A DNA stretch of 64,000 nucleotides from Desulfobulbus propionicus (GCA_002748755.1 PDTD01000019.1:1-64000), one strand, 5' to 3'. Positions 34,991 through 44,346 are shown, numbered from the stretch's first letter. Translations and numbers: made by a program. Notes: generated from the letters alone by a model not told the origin.

Positions 34991-35668
34991 AACGATAAGT
35001 TGTAGCAATTGTGCGAATACCGTGTTAAAAGAAAGCAAGATGAAAAATTCATTGTATGTTGATGTGTTATAAGCAACAAAATTGTACAAGAAAGAAGCTC
35101 ATCAGGCGTTTTATCTCTTTTTTTAACCGGACAATAGTGATTCCCATTGTGGCCTCCCATAGATTCTGCTAAGGAACCAATTCGGTAGTATTTTGACTGC
35201 ACATCTATCCATGTAAGCTGAGCTGCCAAAAAGAACCGAACCTGTTACCGGCTGAGTTTAAGAGAAAGCTTGGCCCAGTCGAACTTTGTTTTTTTCATTT
35301 TTGACAAAAGACTGTTTTCATAAACTAGCAAACAAAGGCGCTAGGGTATAGTATGCGCAACCTATTTGGTTCGTAACACACAGGTACCCCTGACCAGAAG
35401 TCAGAATGTTTTAGTAAAAAATGCCTCCTTTTTTAGGTGGCTATAAACTTGACTTTTGACAATAATTTTTACAAGAGCACCGTACAGAGCGCGTAGATGG
35501 ACGCATCTTCCCTAAGCGCGTTGCTGGACCAGAAAAACACTCTTTAAACCGAAGGACGCTTGTATTAATTTTTACCAAAAAAGCAGTTGGTATTCTAGTT
35601 TGAGAATAGGGGCCCCTTAACACCTAACGAATAAAAAAAGCACAGCCTACTCCCTTGGTTTATAGACA

Positions 35669-36016
35669 ATGACAGAATCTATCGAAAGGCGTCAGTACTC
35701 GCGGCGAAAAGCTTTTCGTTTTTCCTGTCGCAATTTTGTTATCCAATACAAAACAGCATATGATGATCGGACAGCTCAGCTCATTAACTTATCCACCACC
35801 GGTTGTCTTCTACGTGATACTGGACATCAAGTGACAGTGGGCGAAAAACTTCTTTTGATATTTCCGCTGCATCAAGAGACCGCACCCATTGAAGCCAACG
35901 GCTTTGCAATCAGGGTACGCGGCCATGACATAGCTGTTCATTTTAAAGTCATCGAACAGGATGCTGTTAACAAGTTAAGATTGTTCATTTTTAACCGCCT
36001 TGATGGTAATCAATAA
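35669..36016 (+). CDS. PilZ-domain protein
   Basis: This 115-residue single-domain protein has the c-di-GMP-binding signature of PilZ: an arginine cluster near the start (ERRQYSRRKAFRF, the R-x3-R motif) and NLSTTGCLL (D/N-x-S-x-x-G) at about residue 40, then beta strands such as VTVGEKLLLIFPL. It probably acts as a c-di-GMP receptor. The gene lies 89 bases before an EAL-HDOD gene, whose family is also tied to cyclic-dinucleotide signalling. Confidence 0.85.
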   Translation: MTESIERRQYSRRKAFRFSCRNFVIQYKTAYDDRTAQLINLSTTGCLLRDTGHQVTVGEKLLLIFPLHQETAPIEANGFAIRVRGHDIAVHFKVIEQDAVNKLRLFIFNRLDGNQ

Positions 36017-36105
36017 AACACGAGCCTCATGCCGCTATCCTGAACAAAAACAGAGGATTGTCCCATAACCGTTGTGGGCGAGACCGCTCATACACCCGTA
36101 TCTTC

Positions 36106-37311
36106 ATGGATCAATATATTGCCCGTCAACCCATCTTTACCTCCTACCTGAAAGTCCATGCCTATGAGCTTTTATACCGTGGTACACGAGGGAATTTCCT
36201 GCGTCAGGTGAGCGGGGAAAAAGCAACAACCAGCCTGCTTTCGAGTGCATTTCTTACCAAGGATATCAAGGATATTTCCAGCTTCAAACCCTGTTATATC
36301 AATTTCACCCAGGAACTGTTGGAAAGAAGGCTGCCTCTCTCCTTTCCCCGTAGCGCAGTGGTGGTGGAAGTGCTTGAGTCTGTGCAGCCGACCCCCAAGG
36401 TCATCAACTGCTGCAAGCTGCTCAAGGAATCCGGCTACACCATAGCCCTGGATGATTTTATTTACGATCAACGATTAACTCCCTTACTGGAGCTTGCCGA
36501 TGTGGTCAAAATTGATTTCCGTTTGACCCCCCTGGACGCCATCCACCGCACCTTGCACCGACTTGCCAGATACAGTCTCACGTTGCTGGCCGAAAAAATA
36601 GAAACCCAGAAGGAGTTCAACACGGCGAATAAATTGGGGTTCACCTTGTTCCAGGGCTATTTTTTTAGCAAACCCGAACATATCAAGATTAAAGAACTCC
36701 CGGCAAACAAGCTGGTTTACCTTAACCTACTTTCAGAAATAGTCCGCAAAAACACCTCTATTGATCGCCTGAACCAGATTATTAGTACGGACGTTTCACT
36801 TACCTATAAACTGTTTAAGTTCCTGAACTCATCCTACTTTTACAGATTACAGGAGATCAAAAATCTGAAGCACGCCATTGCCTACCTGGGACAAAAAGAG
36901 CTGCGCAACTTTCTCATGCTGGTCATTATTTCAGAAATGGCCACGGATAAACCCGATGAACTTATTCGGCTTGGCCTGGTCAGGGCTAAGTTCTGTGAAA
37001 TGATCGCCCCTCAGGATGATAAAAGGGTTGACGCAACCGAATTGTTTCTGGTCGGACTTTTTTCCCTGCTTGATGTCATGCTTGATCAACCCATGGAACA
37101 GCTGTTTTCTACTCTCCCCCTCGCTCAGGAAGTCAAAGATGCTATCATGCACGGGTCGGGGAGGTATGCTGATTACCTCGAGCTGGTAAGGAGCTACGAA
37201 CAGCATCGGGTACAAAGGTTTGAGCCTATTCTTGAGCGCCTTGGTTTAAGCTCTGAAAAAATCAGCGCCTGCTATATAGCAGCGCTTAAGTACGCTAACG
37301 GGTTGGTGTGA
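36106..37311 (+). CDS. EAL-HDOD signalling protein (YuxH type)
   Basis: The N-terminal part (about 1-200) is an EAL fold starting MDQYIARQPIFTSYLKVHAYELLYRG; the catalytic EAL motif reads YELL, so phosphodiesterase activity is unlikely. IALDDFIYD and VVKIDF remain. The C-terminal HDOD domain (about 200-400) has SLTYKLFKFLNSSYFY, IKNLKHAIAYLGQKELRNFL and FLVGLFSLLDVML. YuxH-type proteins are signalling scaffolds; E. coli PdeL-like activity is not implied. I chose the ATG at 36106, the canonical start, although its ribosome binding site is poor; an upstream TTG at 36058 is the alternative. Confidence 0.85.
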   Translation: MDQYIARQPIFTSYLKVHAYELLYRGTRGNFLRQVSGEKATTSLLSSAFLTKDIKDISSFKPCYINFTQELLERRLPLSFPRSAVVVEVLESVQPTPKVINCCKLLKESGYTIALDDFIYDQRLTPLLELADVVKIDFRLTPLDAIHRTLHRLARYSLTLLAEKIETQKEFNTANKLGFTLFQGYFFSKPEHIKIKELPANKLVYLNLLSEIVRKNTSIDRLNQIISTDVSLTYKLFKFLNSSYFYRLQEIKNLKHAIAYLGQKELRNFLMLVIISEMATDKPDELIRLGLVRAKFCEMIAPQDDKRVDATELFLVGLFSLLDVMLDQPMEQLFSTLPLAQEVKDAIMHGSGRYADYLELVRSYEQHRVQRFEPILERLGLSSEKISACYIAALKYANGLV

Positions 37312-37355
37312 TTATTATTATGCACATTGTTGGTGTAATTATTATTATACACATT
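37302..37355 (+). repeat. Two 27-bp tandem repeats at the end of the EAL-HDOD gene
   Basis: The unit beginning GTTGGTGTGATTATTATTAT is repeated directly at 37302-37328 and 37329-37355 with two differences. The first unit contains the last codons and the stop of the gene. Confidence 0.8.
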
Positions 37356-37433
37356 ACAAGGATGTTGAACAATTAGCGTAAATTTTTGTATTTCTGCGTA
37401 AAATCGATATAAAATATAAAAAAATTGCAGTGC

Positions 37434-37660
37434 TAACCTGTATTTCTCATGAACATGTTGGCTCATTTTAAGAAAATATACAAACCAACAAATGTATGTG
37501 GTGTCCGTGAGCTGTCTCACGCTCCGACAAAATTGTACCCAAGGTCAGTCCATCCAATAGCATCTTCGGTAGCATTTTGACAATACCTACACCCAACTAT
37601 ACTGAGGTAGCAAAAACTACCGAACCTGACATCGCCAGAGCTGATGAGAAGTTCGGGCTA
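37434..37660 (+). repeat. 228-bp TIR element, complete copy (227 bp)
   Basis: The ends TAACCTGTATTTCTCATGA and TGATGAGAAGTTCGGGCTA are inverted repeats with TA borders. The body shares ATGTGGTGTCCGTGAG, CTCCGACAAAATTGT, AGCATCTTCGGTAGC and TACTGAGGTAGCAAAAACTACC with the other copies. It lies in the 480-base gap between the EAL-HDOD gene and the leuA unit. Confidence 0.88.
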
Positions 37661-37792
37661 ACCATCTCAATGCGCCGAGAAAGTGAATGCAGTTTGCACC
37701 GCGATGCATGGGCGGGATAGTCGCTGTGAACAAGTGAATGAACTGGTAGAGACTGAGCTTACATGTGGTCTCATTATTCAAGAGCAATTGGG

Positions 37793-37993
37793 CTATGTAT
37801 AACGCCGCAACCTGCGGAACCGAAAGACCACCCCCCCTGCCGAAAGCAAAACCCCTATGCCAGTCACCGCATAGCGTACCACGCTCACATCGATGGCTCG
37901 CAGGGCCAGGAATATCAGTCCTAGGCCAGCGGCAACCAGTAACCATTCGAGAATTGCATGAACCAACATGTTGATCGAGTGTATTGTAGACAT
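37793..37993 (-). CDS. Small two-helix membrane protein coupled to leuA
   Basis: This 66-residue protein has two hydrophobic segments (about 8-32, ILEWLLVAAGLGLIFLAL, and 38-56, YAVTGIGVLLSAGGVVF) and a basic tail (FRFRRLRRY). Its ATG overlaps the leuA TGA (TGATG), so translation is coupled. I do not recognise the family. It could be a true small membrane protein of the leucine unit, or a passenger. Confidence 0.6.
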   Translation of the reverse strand: MSTIHSINMLVHAILEWLLVAAGLGLIFLALRAIDVSVVRYAVTGIGVLLSAGGVVFRFRRLRRYT

Positions 37994-39699
37994 CAGGTAA
38001 CCGGGGGCTCCGTTTTCGGCTTGTTGTCTGAACGATTAAGTGCACTCAACAGGGCCTTGATGGAAGAGATAATAATGTCTGTGTCAACGCCTGCGCCCCA
38101 CCACCCTTCTTCATCCTTATCGTGTATCTCAATATAGGTCGCAGCCTTGGACGAACTGCCCTTGCCCAGGGCGTGTTCGTGATAGGCATGTAGGGTAAAG
38201 ACAAGCCCTGCCATGTCGCGCAGTGCAGTACAGAAGGCATCCAGAGGACCATTACCCACGGCACGGATTGTTTTCTCTTCTCCGTGAACGACAAGAACCG
38301 CCTCCACCTCAGCGGATGAAAACTCTTCTTCTGCGTCAATATGCCGCTTAATTACATTAAATGCTTTCAAAGCAAAGCCGTTGCTATTGAACAGATATTC
38401 TTTTTCAAAGGTATGGAAAATCATTTCCGGGGTCAACTCATCGCCATACCCGTCTGCCACCTCTTGCACTACCCTTCCGAAACCCGGATGCATGTCTTTG
38501 GGTAGCTTGTAGCCGTATTCACGATCCATGATATAGGCCACACCGCCTTTACCCGACTGACTGTTAATCCGAATAATGGACTCGTATGTCCTCCCCACAT
38601 CCCTGGGGTCAATGGGCAGATACGGAACAGCCCAGTTTTTAGAGCCGCTATTTTCGATGGCCATCATACCCTTGTTAATGGCATCCTGGTGTGAGCCTGA
38701 GAAGGCCGTGTAGACCAGTTCTCCCGCATAGGGGTGCCTGGGGTGCAGTTTCATCTTGGTGCACCGCTCAGTCACAGTGACCACCTTGTTAATATCAGAA
38801 AAATTTAGTTCAGGATCCACTCCCTGGGTGAGCATATTTAAGGCCAGTGTTACCAGGTCCACATTGCCTGTTCGCTCGCCATTGGCAAACAGGGTTCCTT
38901 CCACCCTGTCAGCACCGGCCATAAGAGCAAGCTCAGTAGCGGCTACGGCAGTGCCCCGGTCGTTGTGCGCGTGTAGGCTGATTATAGCCGCGTCCCGGTT
39001 TTTCAGACGCCGACAAAACCACTCGATCTGGTCTGCATAAATATTCGGAGTCGACATCTCAACAGTGGCCGGCAGATTGATAATCATTGGGTTATCTCTG
39101 GTCGGTTCCCACACATCCATGATCGCCTCGCAGATTTCCAGGGCATACTCCAGCTCGGTACCGGTAAAGCTTTCCGGCGAATATTCGTAACGGATTAGAG
39201 TTTCGGTTTTTTCTGCTTCCTGTTTAATGAGCTTCGCTCCTGCCACGCCAAGTTCGATAATATCTTTTCGCCCTTTTTTGAACACCACATCCCGCTGCAG
39301 GGTGGAGGTCGAATTGTAGAGATGGACAATGGCCTGGCGGCACCCCTCCAAAGAAGCAAAGGTCTTCTTGATCAGTCTCTCTCTGGACTGGGTCAATGCC
39401 TGGATGATAACACCTTGAGGGATGCGGTTGTCCTCAATGAGTAAGCGCATGAAATCATACTCTATTTTTGAAGCAGAAGGAAAACCGACCTCAATCTCCT
39501 TGAATCCGATATCAACAAGAAGCTGAAACAGTTCCAGCTTCTCTACCAGATTCATGGGCTGAATGAGGGCCTGGTTGCCGTCTCGCAGATCAACGCTGCA
39601 CCAAACAGGGGCCTTGTCTATGCTGCGTGAGGGCCAGGTGCGATCTGGCAAGTCCACAGGCTGATAGGGTTGGTATTTCTTGATCACTTCTGCATCCAT
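37993..39699 (-). CDS. leuA: 2-isopropylmalate synthase LeuA (long type, LeuA2)
   Basis: This enzyme condenses acetyl-CoA with 2-oxoisovalerate in the first step of leucine synthesis. The TIM barrel has VWCSVDLRDGNQAL (catalytic Arg and metal-binding Asp), IEVGFPSASKIEYDF and SLHAHNDRGTAVAATELALMAG (HxH metal motif, seen in part). The regulatory leucine-binding domain is at about 430-560. The start MDAEVIKKYQPYQPVDLPDRTW (seen in part) at 39699 has GGAGAA 7 bases upstream and gives 568 residues. An in-frame extension to 39756 runs through the attenuator hairpin and is rejected. A leader peptide and terminator precede it. Confidence 0.95.
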   Translation of the reverse strand: MDAEVIKKYQPYQPVDLPDRTWPSRSIDKAPVWCSVDLRDGNQALIQPMNLVEKLELFQLLVDIGFKEIEVGFPSASKIEYDFMRLLIEDNRIPQGVIIQALTQSRERLIKKTFASLEGCRQAIVHLYNSTSTLQRDVVFKKGRKDIIELGVAGAKLIKQEAEKTETLIRYEYSPESFTGTELEYALEICEAIMDVWEPTRDNPMIINLPATVEMSTPNIYADQIEWFCRRLKNRDAAIISLHAHNDRGTAVAATELALMAGADRVEGTLFANGERTGNVDLVTLALNMLTQGVDPELNFSDINKVVTVTERCTKMKLHPRHPYAGELVYTAFSGSHQDAINKGMMAIENSGSKNWAVPYLPIDPRDVGRTYESIIRINSQSGKGGVAYIMDREYGYKLPKDMHPGFGRVVQEVADGYGDELTPEMIFHTFEKEYLFNSNGFALKAFNVIKRHIDAEEEFSSAEVEAVLVVHGEEKTIRAVGNGPLDAFCTALRDMAGLVFTLHAYHEHALGKGSSSKAATYIEIHDKDEEGWWGAGVDTDIIISSIKALLSALNRSDNKPKTEPPVT

Positions 39700-39721
39700 G
39701 GGAATTCTCCGTTTGGCAGTC

Positions 39722-39753
39722 AAAAAAAAAGCCACGGTTGACAAACCGTGGCT
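39722..39753 (-). terminator. Attenuator terminator before leuA
   Basis: AGCCACGGTT (39730-39739) pairs perfectly with AACCGTGGCT (39744-39753) around GACA. Nine A at 39722-39730 give a U tract on the minus strand. The hairpin lies 28 bases downstream of the leader-peptide stop and 23 bases upstream of leuA, where an attenuator terminator belongs. Confidence 0.85.
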
Positions 39754-39780
39754 CAAAAAGGGTATGTATGTACTGTCTCG

Positions 39781-39855
39781 CTAAGGCAACACTCCCCCAT
39801 GCACCACGTCTGTGGTTCCCGGTAGAGCGAGGAGTAGAGCGAGAGTTCGTTGCAT
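39781..39855 (-). CDS. leuL: Leucine-rich leader peptide of leuA (attenuation)
   Basis: The 24-codon frame begins ATG at 39855-39853 and stops with TAG at 39783-39781. It reads MQRTLALLLALPG and then GTTDVVHGGVLP. Leucines are at residues 5, 7, 8, 9 and 11 (codons CTC, CTA, CTC, CTC, CTA), a dense run like those in amino-acid operon leaders. The terminator hairpin follows at once. Scarce charged leucyl-tRNA should stall the ribosome here and prevent terminator formation. The ribosome binding site (TTAAGAAAA) is weak. The gap 39856-40084 holds no other gene. Confidence 0.75.
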   Translation of the reverse strand: MQRTLALLLALPGTTDVVHGGVLP

Positions 39856-40084
39856 TATTTTGTTTTCTTAAAAATGGATTTCAGCCAGAGACTACAGATC
39901 AACCGTAGCGTCTCGTAGGCCATCACACCGATTCGAAATCAAAGATTGGGCTATTATATACCTTGGACAGCGAAAGTCAAGCAGGAAATGCAGTCCAGGC
40001 TATCAGATGCTTGTGGCAGCTTGTTACGATGCCCGTCCTAGCCACGCATGATCGGAACATATTTCTCTTGGGAAAAAATTCGGT

Positions 40085-41098
40085 TTATGGGTGATCTAAG
40101 GCTAAAAAGCGTTCCGCCAGGTCAACCTCCTGCTTGGAACCAATGATCAATGGTACCCGTTGATGCAGACTGGTCGGCTCAATATCTAAAATCCTACGGC
40201 CATCATCGGTGATGGCACGCCCTCCAGCCTGTTCAACCACCATGGCCAAGGGAGCAGCCTCATACAACAATCGAAGCTTACCTTCAGTTTTTTCAGGGCT
40301 TTTTTTGTCACGGGGGTAGAGAAAAATTCCACCCTTAACCAGGTTACGGTGAAAATCCGCCACCAGTGAACCTATGTAACGGGCACTGTAACCCTCTGGG
40401 CCCTCGGCACTACTTTTGAGGTGGTTAACAAAGGCATGGGTGCTATCGTTCCAGAACGGGCTATATGCCTCGTTAACACTGTAATACGGACATTTTTCCG
40501 GGATTTTGATATGGGGGTGAGACAAGAAAAATTCCCCAACGCTCGGATCCAGGGTAAAACCATGCACCCCTGATCCAGTGGTATAGACCATAACCGTGGA
40601 CGAGCCATAGATGATGTAGCCGGCAGCCACTTGCTTCGCACCTTTTTGCAACAGATCGGCTTCGGTTCCCTGCCCAGATTCCGTAACACGCCGATGAATG
40701 GAGAAAATGCTGCCAATACTCACATTAACATCAATATTGGATGAGCCGTCTAAAGGGTCAAAGGCTATGGTATAGGTACCTTCATACCCATCAAGAACCG
40801 GTATGATTTCCTCATCTTCCTCTGAAGCCATAATGCAGATATGGCCGCACTGCTCCATCCGTCGTTTGATAGTCTGGTTGGCAAAAACATCCAGCTTTTG
40901 AACACTCTCTCCCTGAATATTTGTTGTACCGGATTGACCAAGAACATCGGCGAGTCCGGCCATGTTCACCTCTGCGCTGATAATTTTTGCTGCTACAACC
41001 ATGTCGTTCAACACACCGGTCAATGCCCCAGTAGCATCGGCATGTAGCAGTTGGTCATCCATTATCTGGCGGGACACCGTTATTGCTTTACGTTTCAT
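40085..41098 (-). CDS. fbp: Fructose-1,6-bisphosphatase class I
   Basis: This gluconeogenic phosphatase has IMASEEDEEII (metal-binding acids), the signature FDPLDGSSNIDVNVSIGSIFSI (seen in part), ARYIGSLVADFHRNLVKGGIFLYP and KLRLLYEAAPLAMVVEQAGG. It has 337 residues, the family norm. The gene stands 29 bases after pepA on the same strand, so the two are probably co-transcribed. Confidence 0.96.
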   Translation of the reverse strand: MKRKAITVSRQIMDDQLLHADATGALTGVLNDMVVAAKIISAEVNMAGLADVLGQSGTTNIQGESVQKLDVFANQTIKRRMEQCGHICIMASEEDEEIIPVLDGYEGTYTIAFDPLDGSSNIDVNVSIGSIFSIHRRVTESGQGTEADLLQKGAKQVAAGYIIYGSSTVMVYTTGSGVHGFTLDPSVGEFFLSHPHIKIPEKCPYYSVNEAYSPFWNDSTHAFVNHLKSSAEGPEGYSARYIGSLVADFHRNLVKGGIFLYPRDKKSPEKTEGKLRLLYEAAPLAMVVEQAGGRAITDDGRRILDIEPTSLHQRVPLIIGSKQEVDLAERFLALDHP

Positions 41099-41127
41099 GA
41101 GCGTTGTGCCTTTTTGGGTTATACTAG

Positions 41128-42696
41128 TTAGGTTGGACCTTGTTTATCCTGCTCCACTTTGGCCAAGGGTTTCCACTCGTGAACCAGCTCCACCAGCGTC
41201 CGGGTGCCAATTCCTGAAGGTCCCTTGGGGACATAGGATTTGTCCGTATAATTCCAGGCAGTACCGGCAATATCCAGGTGCGCCCAGGGTATATCGCCCA
41301 CAAACTCCTGCAGGTAGCAGGCGGCGGTAATGGTTCCGGCTCCCTTGTTGTCAGCATTTTTGATATCTGCTATTTTGGAATCCATCTGCTTGCGGTATTC
41401 CGGCCCTAAGGGAAGCCGCCACAGGGGTTCGCCGACTTTCCTGCCTGCATCGAGCAGCCGCTGGGCCAGTTCATCGTTGTTTGCCAGCAAACCGGTCCGA
41501 TGGTGACCCAAGCCGACAATGACCGCTCCGGTGAGTGTAGCCAAGTCAACCACTGCCTCGGGACTGAACATTTCAATGCCGTAGGCCAAGGCATCGGCTA
41601 AGATAAGTCGCCCTTCGGCATCGGTATTGATGATTTCAGAGGTCTTCCCTCCATAATGTACAATCACATCTCCAGGCTTGAGCGCTGCACTGCCAGAGAG
41701 ATTCTCTGTGGCAGGGACCAGACCCACCACATTGACGCCTGAGGGCGTATCCTGTGCTATGGCCATCATTGTTGTGAGCACCGCTGCCCCACCGCACATG
41801 TCATATTTCATGTCTTCCATGCCGGCAGCCGGTTTAATACTGATGCCTCCAGAATCAAAGGTCAGTCCCTTGCCCACCAGCATAATTGTGGGGTGCTCTT
41901 TTTTGGTACGGTACTCCAGAATAACCAACTTGGGAGGCTGCGCAGATCCCTGGTTAACCCCCAATATGCCGCCCATGCCCAGCTTAACCATTGCCGCCTT
42001 TTCGAGGATCTTGCATTTGAGGCCGTGTTTCCTGGCAATTTTTTTTGCAAATTCTGTACATTCGACAGGTGTCCAGTTGTTCCCCGGGTGGTTGGCCATA
42101 TCTCGGCAAGCGTACACGGCCTCTGCCAAAACCTTTCCCCTGTTCATCCCTTTTCGCACAGCAGTTGCTGACAGTCCGCCATCGTTCAGGGTAAAGCGCC
42201 CTACAATATTTTGGCGCTCTGGAGCCTCCTCGCTGGTCTTGTAGACTGTGAATCTATAGTTGCCAAGCAACAGACCTTCTGTTAGGCATTCGGCTATCTC
42301 ATTGGGGGCCAGCATATACCTATTTGGCAACACGGCCAACAACTGGACGGCTTTCATCTCCGCACCCTTTTTTGCGGCCAGGCCACCGGCCTGGCGTAGC
42401 TGTTCACGGCGGATATCGGGATCCTGATCCGGCTTTCCCAGGCCTACAAAAAGAACAGCTTTAGGCAGCTCCGTATCCTTCTCGTCTGCCAGGCCTGGAT
42501 AAAAAAGAAAGGTCTCATTTTTTTCACCTGAAAAATCACCTCTTTTTCTGACTCTGTCCAAGGCCCGGTTGATTGATTCGTCTGCATCCACAGATATTTT
42601 CGCTTCTTCACTCTCCAGGAAAAAGACCTGAAGATCTCCACGGAAGTCCTTTGGACCCTTGCTTGTTAGTTTTATCATGCTTTTATCTTTTGCCAT
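41128..42696 (-). CDS. pepA: Leucyl aminopeptidase PepA (M17)
   Basis: This is a dizinc cytosolic aminopeptidase, hexameric in the family. The C-terminal catalytic domain has LVGKGLTFDSGGISIKPAAGM (zinc-binding Lys and Asp, seen in part), MKYDMCGGAAVL, and the signature NTDAEGRLILADAL. The N-terminal domain is diverged, as usual, and 522 residues is normal. It is first in a pepA-fbp unit. The 603-base gap to the CorC-like gene contains one 228-bp element and otherwise nothing recognisable. Confidence 0.95.
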   Translation of the reverse strand: MAKDKSMIKLTSKGPKDFRGDLQVFFLESEEAKISVDADESINRALDRVRKRGDFSGEKNETFLFYPGLADEKDTELPKAVLFVGLGKPDQDPDIRREQLRQAGGLAAKKGAEMKAVQLLAVLPNRYMLAPNEIAECLTEGLLLGNYRFTVYKTSEEAPERQNIVGRFTLNDGGLSATAVRKGMNRGKVLAEAVYACRDMANHPGNNWTPVECTEFAKKIARKHGLKCKILEKAAMVKLGMGGILGVNQGSAQPPKLVILEYRTKKEHPTIMLVGKGLTFDSGGISIKPAAGMEDMKYDMCGGAAVLTTMMAIAQDTPSGVNVVGLVPATENLSGSAALKPGDVIVHYGGKTSEIINTDAEGRLILADALAYGIEMFSPEAVVDLATLTGAVIVGLGHHRTGLLANNDELAQRLLDAGRKVGEPLWRLPLGPEYRKQMDSKIADIKNADNKGAGTITAACYLQEFVGDIPWAHLDIAGTAWNYTDKSYVPKGPSGIGTRTLVELVHEWKPLAKVEQDKQGPT

Positions 42697-42891
42697 GTAC
42701 CCTCTTTGTTAAAATCCACTCCATGGACGAAAGGTCCCCCCTGAGCGACCTACAGCGAAACTGTTGGGGAAATATTCCTTGACCCGACGAAAGATTTTCT
42801 CATTTTTTCTGAAAAACAGCCTATGGTGCGCTCATGATACCTTGTATCTCATCTCAAAACAAGTTCCGCGCGTACCTGTTCACAGGACAGC

Positions 42892-43141
42892 CAACCCGGA
42901 TATCTCATCTGCTCAGATGGTGCTAGATTTGGTATTCTTGGCACCTTATAATACAGGGGTATATGGGGTACTACACGAGGGTATAGGGGTTGCAAAAATA
43001 CTGCCGAAGATGGTACCGCCGGCGCTGACTTTTAGGGCGCATTTTAACAAGATTTCAGTGTGTTCAAGGATAACACACATCTCTATTTTTGTCTCCTGTT
43101 TCCCAAAAATGCGACAAAATGGGCATAGGAAATCCGGGGCA
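42892..43141 (-). repeat. 228-bp TIR element, complete but diverged copy, reversed
   Basis: Read in reverse, the ends are GCCCCGGATTTCCTATGCCC and GCAGATGAGATATCCGGGTT. The right half keeps ATACTGCCGAAGATGGTACCG and AAAATACTGC (complement of the family's CGGTACCATCTTCGGCAG block). The left half is diverged and about 20 bases longer than in other copies. Confidence 0.75.
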
Positions 43142-43299
43142 CCACTCTGATTTCATCCGCTGTGCCTGCGCCACTGCCTGCAGATTGCCAAGTTTATGGT
43201 CAGTGATTGGCAAAAGGTAAATTTTCCGCTAAGATAACAAAAACCAGCCGGCATCACTCAATTCATTATCAAGACAGGTAAACACCCCAGGAGGTACAC

Positions 43300-44346
43300 G
43301 TGGTCGCCGTACTCGTCATTTCCGTCTGCTTTGCGGTGGTCATTTCTGCCACCTGCAGTGTTTTTGAAGCTGTGCTCTACTCCATATCCACGCCCCAGGT
43401 GGAGCTACTTGCAAAGCATCATCCCCATCAAGCCAAGGGACTGCTGGAGATGAAGGAAAACATCGAACAGCCCATTACTGCCATCCTCACCCTGAACACC
43501 ATTGCCAACACCATTGGAGCAGCAGTGGCGGGTGCTGCAGCAGTGGCTGTTTTCGGAGCTGGAAGTCTGGTCTGGTTTTCCCTGCTGTTTACCCTGGCCA
43601 TTCTCATGTTTTCAGAGATTCTGCCCAAAACAGTAGGGGTGGTCTACAACAGGAGTTTGGCACCGATGATAGTCAGTCCCTTAAAGGCTATGATCTTTAC
43701 CCTGCGACCAATAATCTGGCTCTGCCGGGCTCTAACCAGACTGGTACCTCACGGAAACCGTTCCGAACTCGTCTCGGCCGAAGAACTCAAGACCATTGTC
43801 AGCCTCAGCCGAAAATCAGGCCAGATTGAGAAAGACCAGGAACTTGTTATCGGCAACATCCTGCAGTTGGATAAAAAAACTGTACGCAAGGTCATGACAC
43901 CGAGAACAGTGACCTTTTCCGTGGATAAATCACTAACCATTCGTGAGGCAACGGCCCAAGACAAAGAAGGTTGGAAGATGCACAGCAGGGTCCCCGTGTA
44001 TGAGGGCGATCCTGACAACGTCGTAGGACTTGTCCTGAGCCAAGACGTTTTGGTAGCGGTGGCCTTGGGTCAGGACAGTCTTCCCCTTGCCCGGTTGACC
44101 AGACCGGTGCATTTTGTGCCAGAGACAGCACCGCTGGACCGGGTATTCATTGATTTTTTCGAAAACCACCAGCATCTCATGGTAGCGGTCGACGAGTACG
44201 GCAGCGTGACCGGGGTGATCAGTCTTGAAGACATTATTGAAGAAATTATCGGTAGGGAAATAGTTGATGAATCCGACAAGAACAAAAACATGCGGCAACT
44301 GGCCAGGCTTCGTAAACAAAAAAACAGCCAGCCGGATACCGACTAG
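43300..44346 (+). CDS. CNNM/CorC-type membrane protein with CBS domains
   Basis: The N-terminal DUF21 (CNNM) transmembrane domain (about 1-140) includes VLVISVCFAVVISATCSVFEAVLYS, TLNTIANTIGAAVAGAA and LMFSEILPKTVGVVYNRS. A CBS pair follows (VMTPRTVTFSV, VVGLVLSQDVLVA, MVAVDEYGSVTGVISLEDIIEEIIG, each seen in part). Such proteins are linked to magnesium or cobalt efflux. The C-terminal CorC_HlyC domain is absent, so 348 residues is a shorter variant. It starts GTG after CAGGAGG. The TAG stop lies in a 228-bp element end. Confidence 0.85.
   Translation: MVAVLVISVCFAVVISATCSVFEAVLYSISTPQVELLAKHHPHQAKGLLEMKENIEQPITAILTLNTIANTIGAAVAGAAAVAVFGAGSLVWFSLLFTLAILMFSEILPKTVGVVYNRSLAPMIVSPLKAMIFTLRPIIWLCRALTRLVPHGNRSELVSAEELKTIVSLSRKSGQIEKDQELVIGNILQLDKKTVRKVMTPRTVTFSVDKSLTIREATAQDKEGWKMHSRVPVYEGDPDNVVGLVLSQDVLVAVALGQDSLPLARLTRPVHFVPETAPLDRVFIDFFENHQHLMVAVDEYGSVTGVISLEDIIEEIIGREIVDESDKNKNMRQLARLRKQKNSQPDTD

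Noticed and set aside
37302-37355. Start of a CRISPR array from the 27-bp direct repeats
   Set aside because: Only two units, with no spacer between them and no cas genes.
39722-39960. A T-box riboswitch before leuA
   Set aside because: No T-box sequence (TGGNACCGCG type) or specifier-loop stem is visible, whereas a leucine-rich leader frame is.
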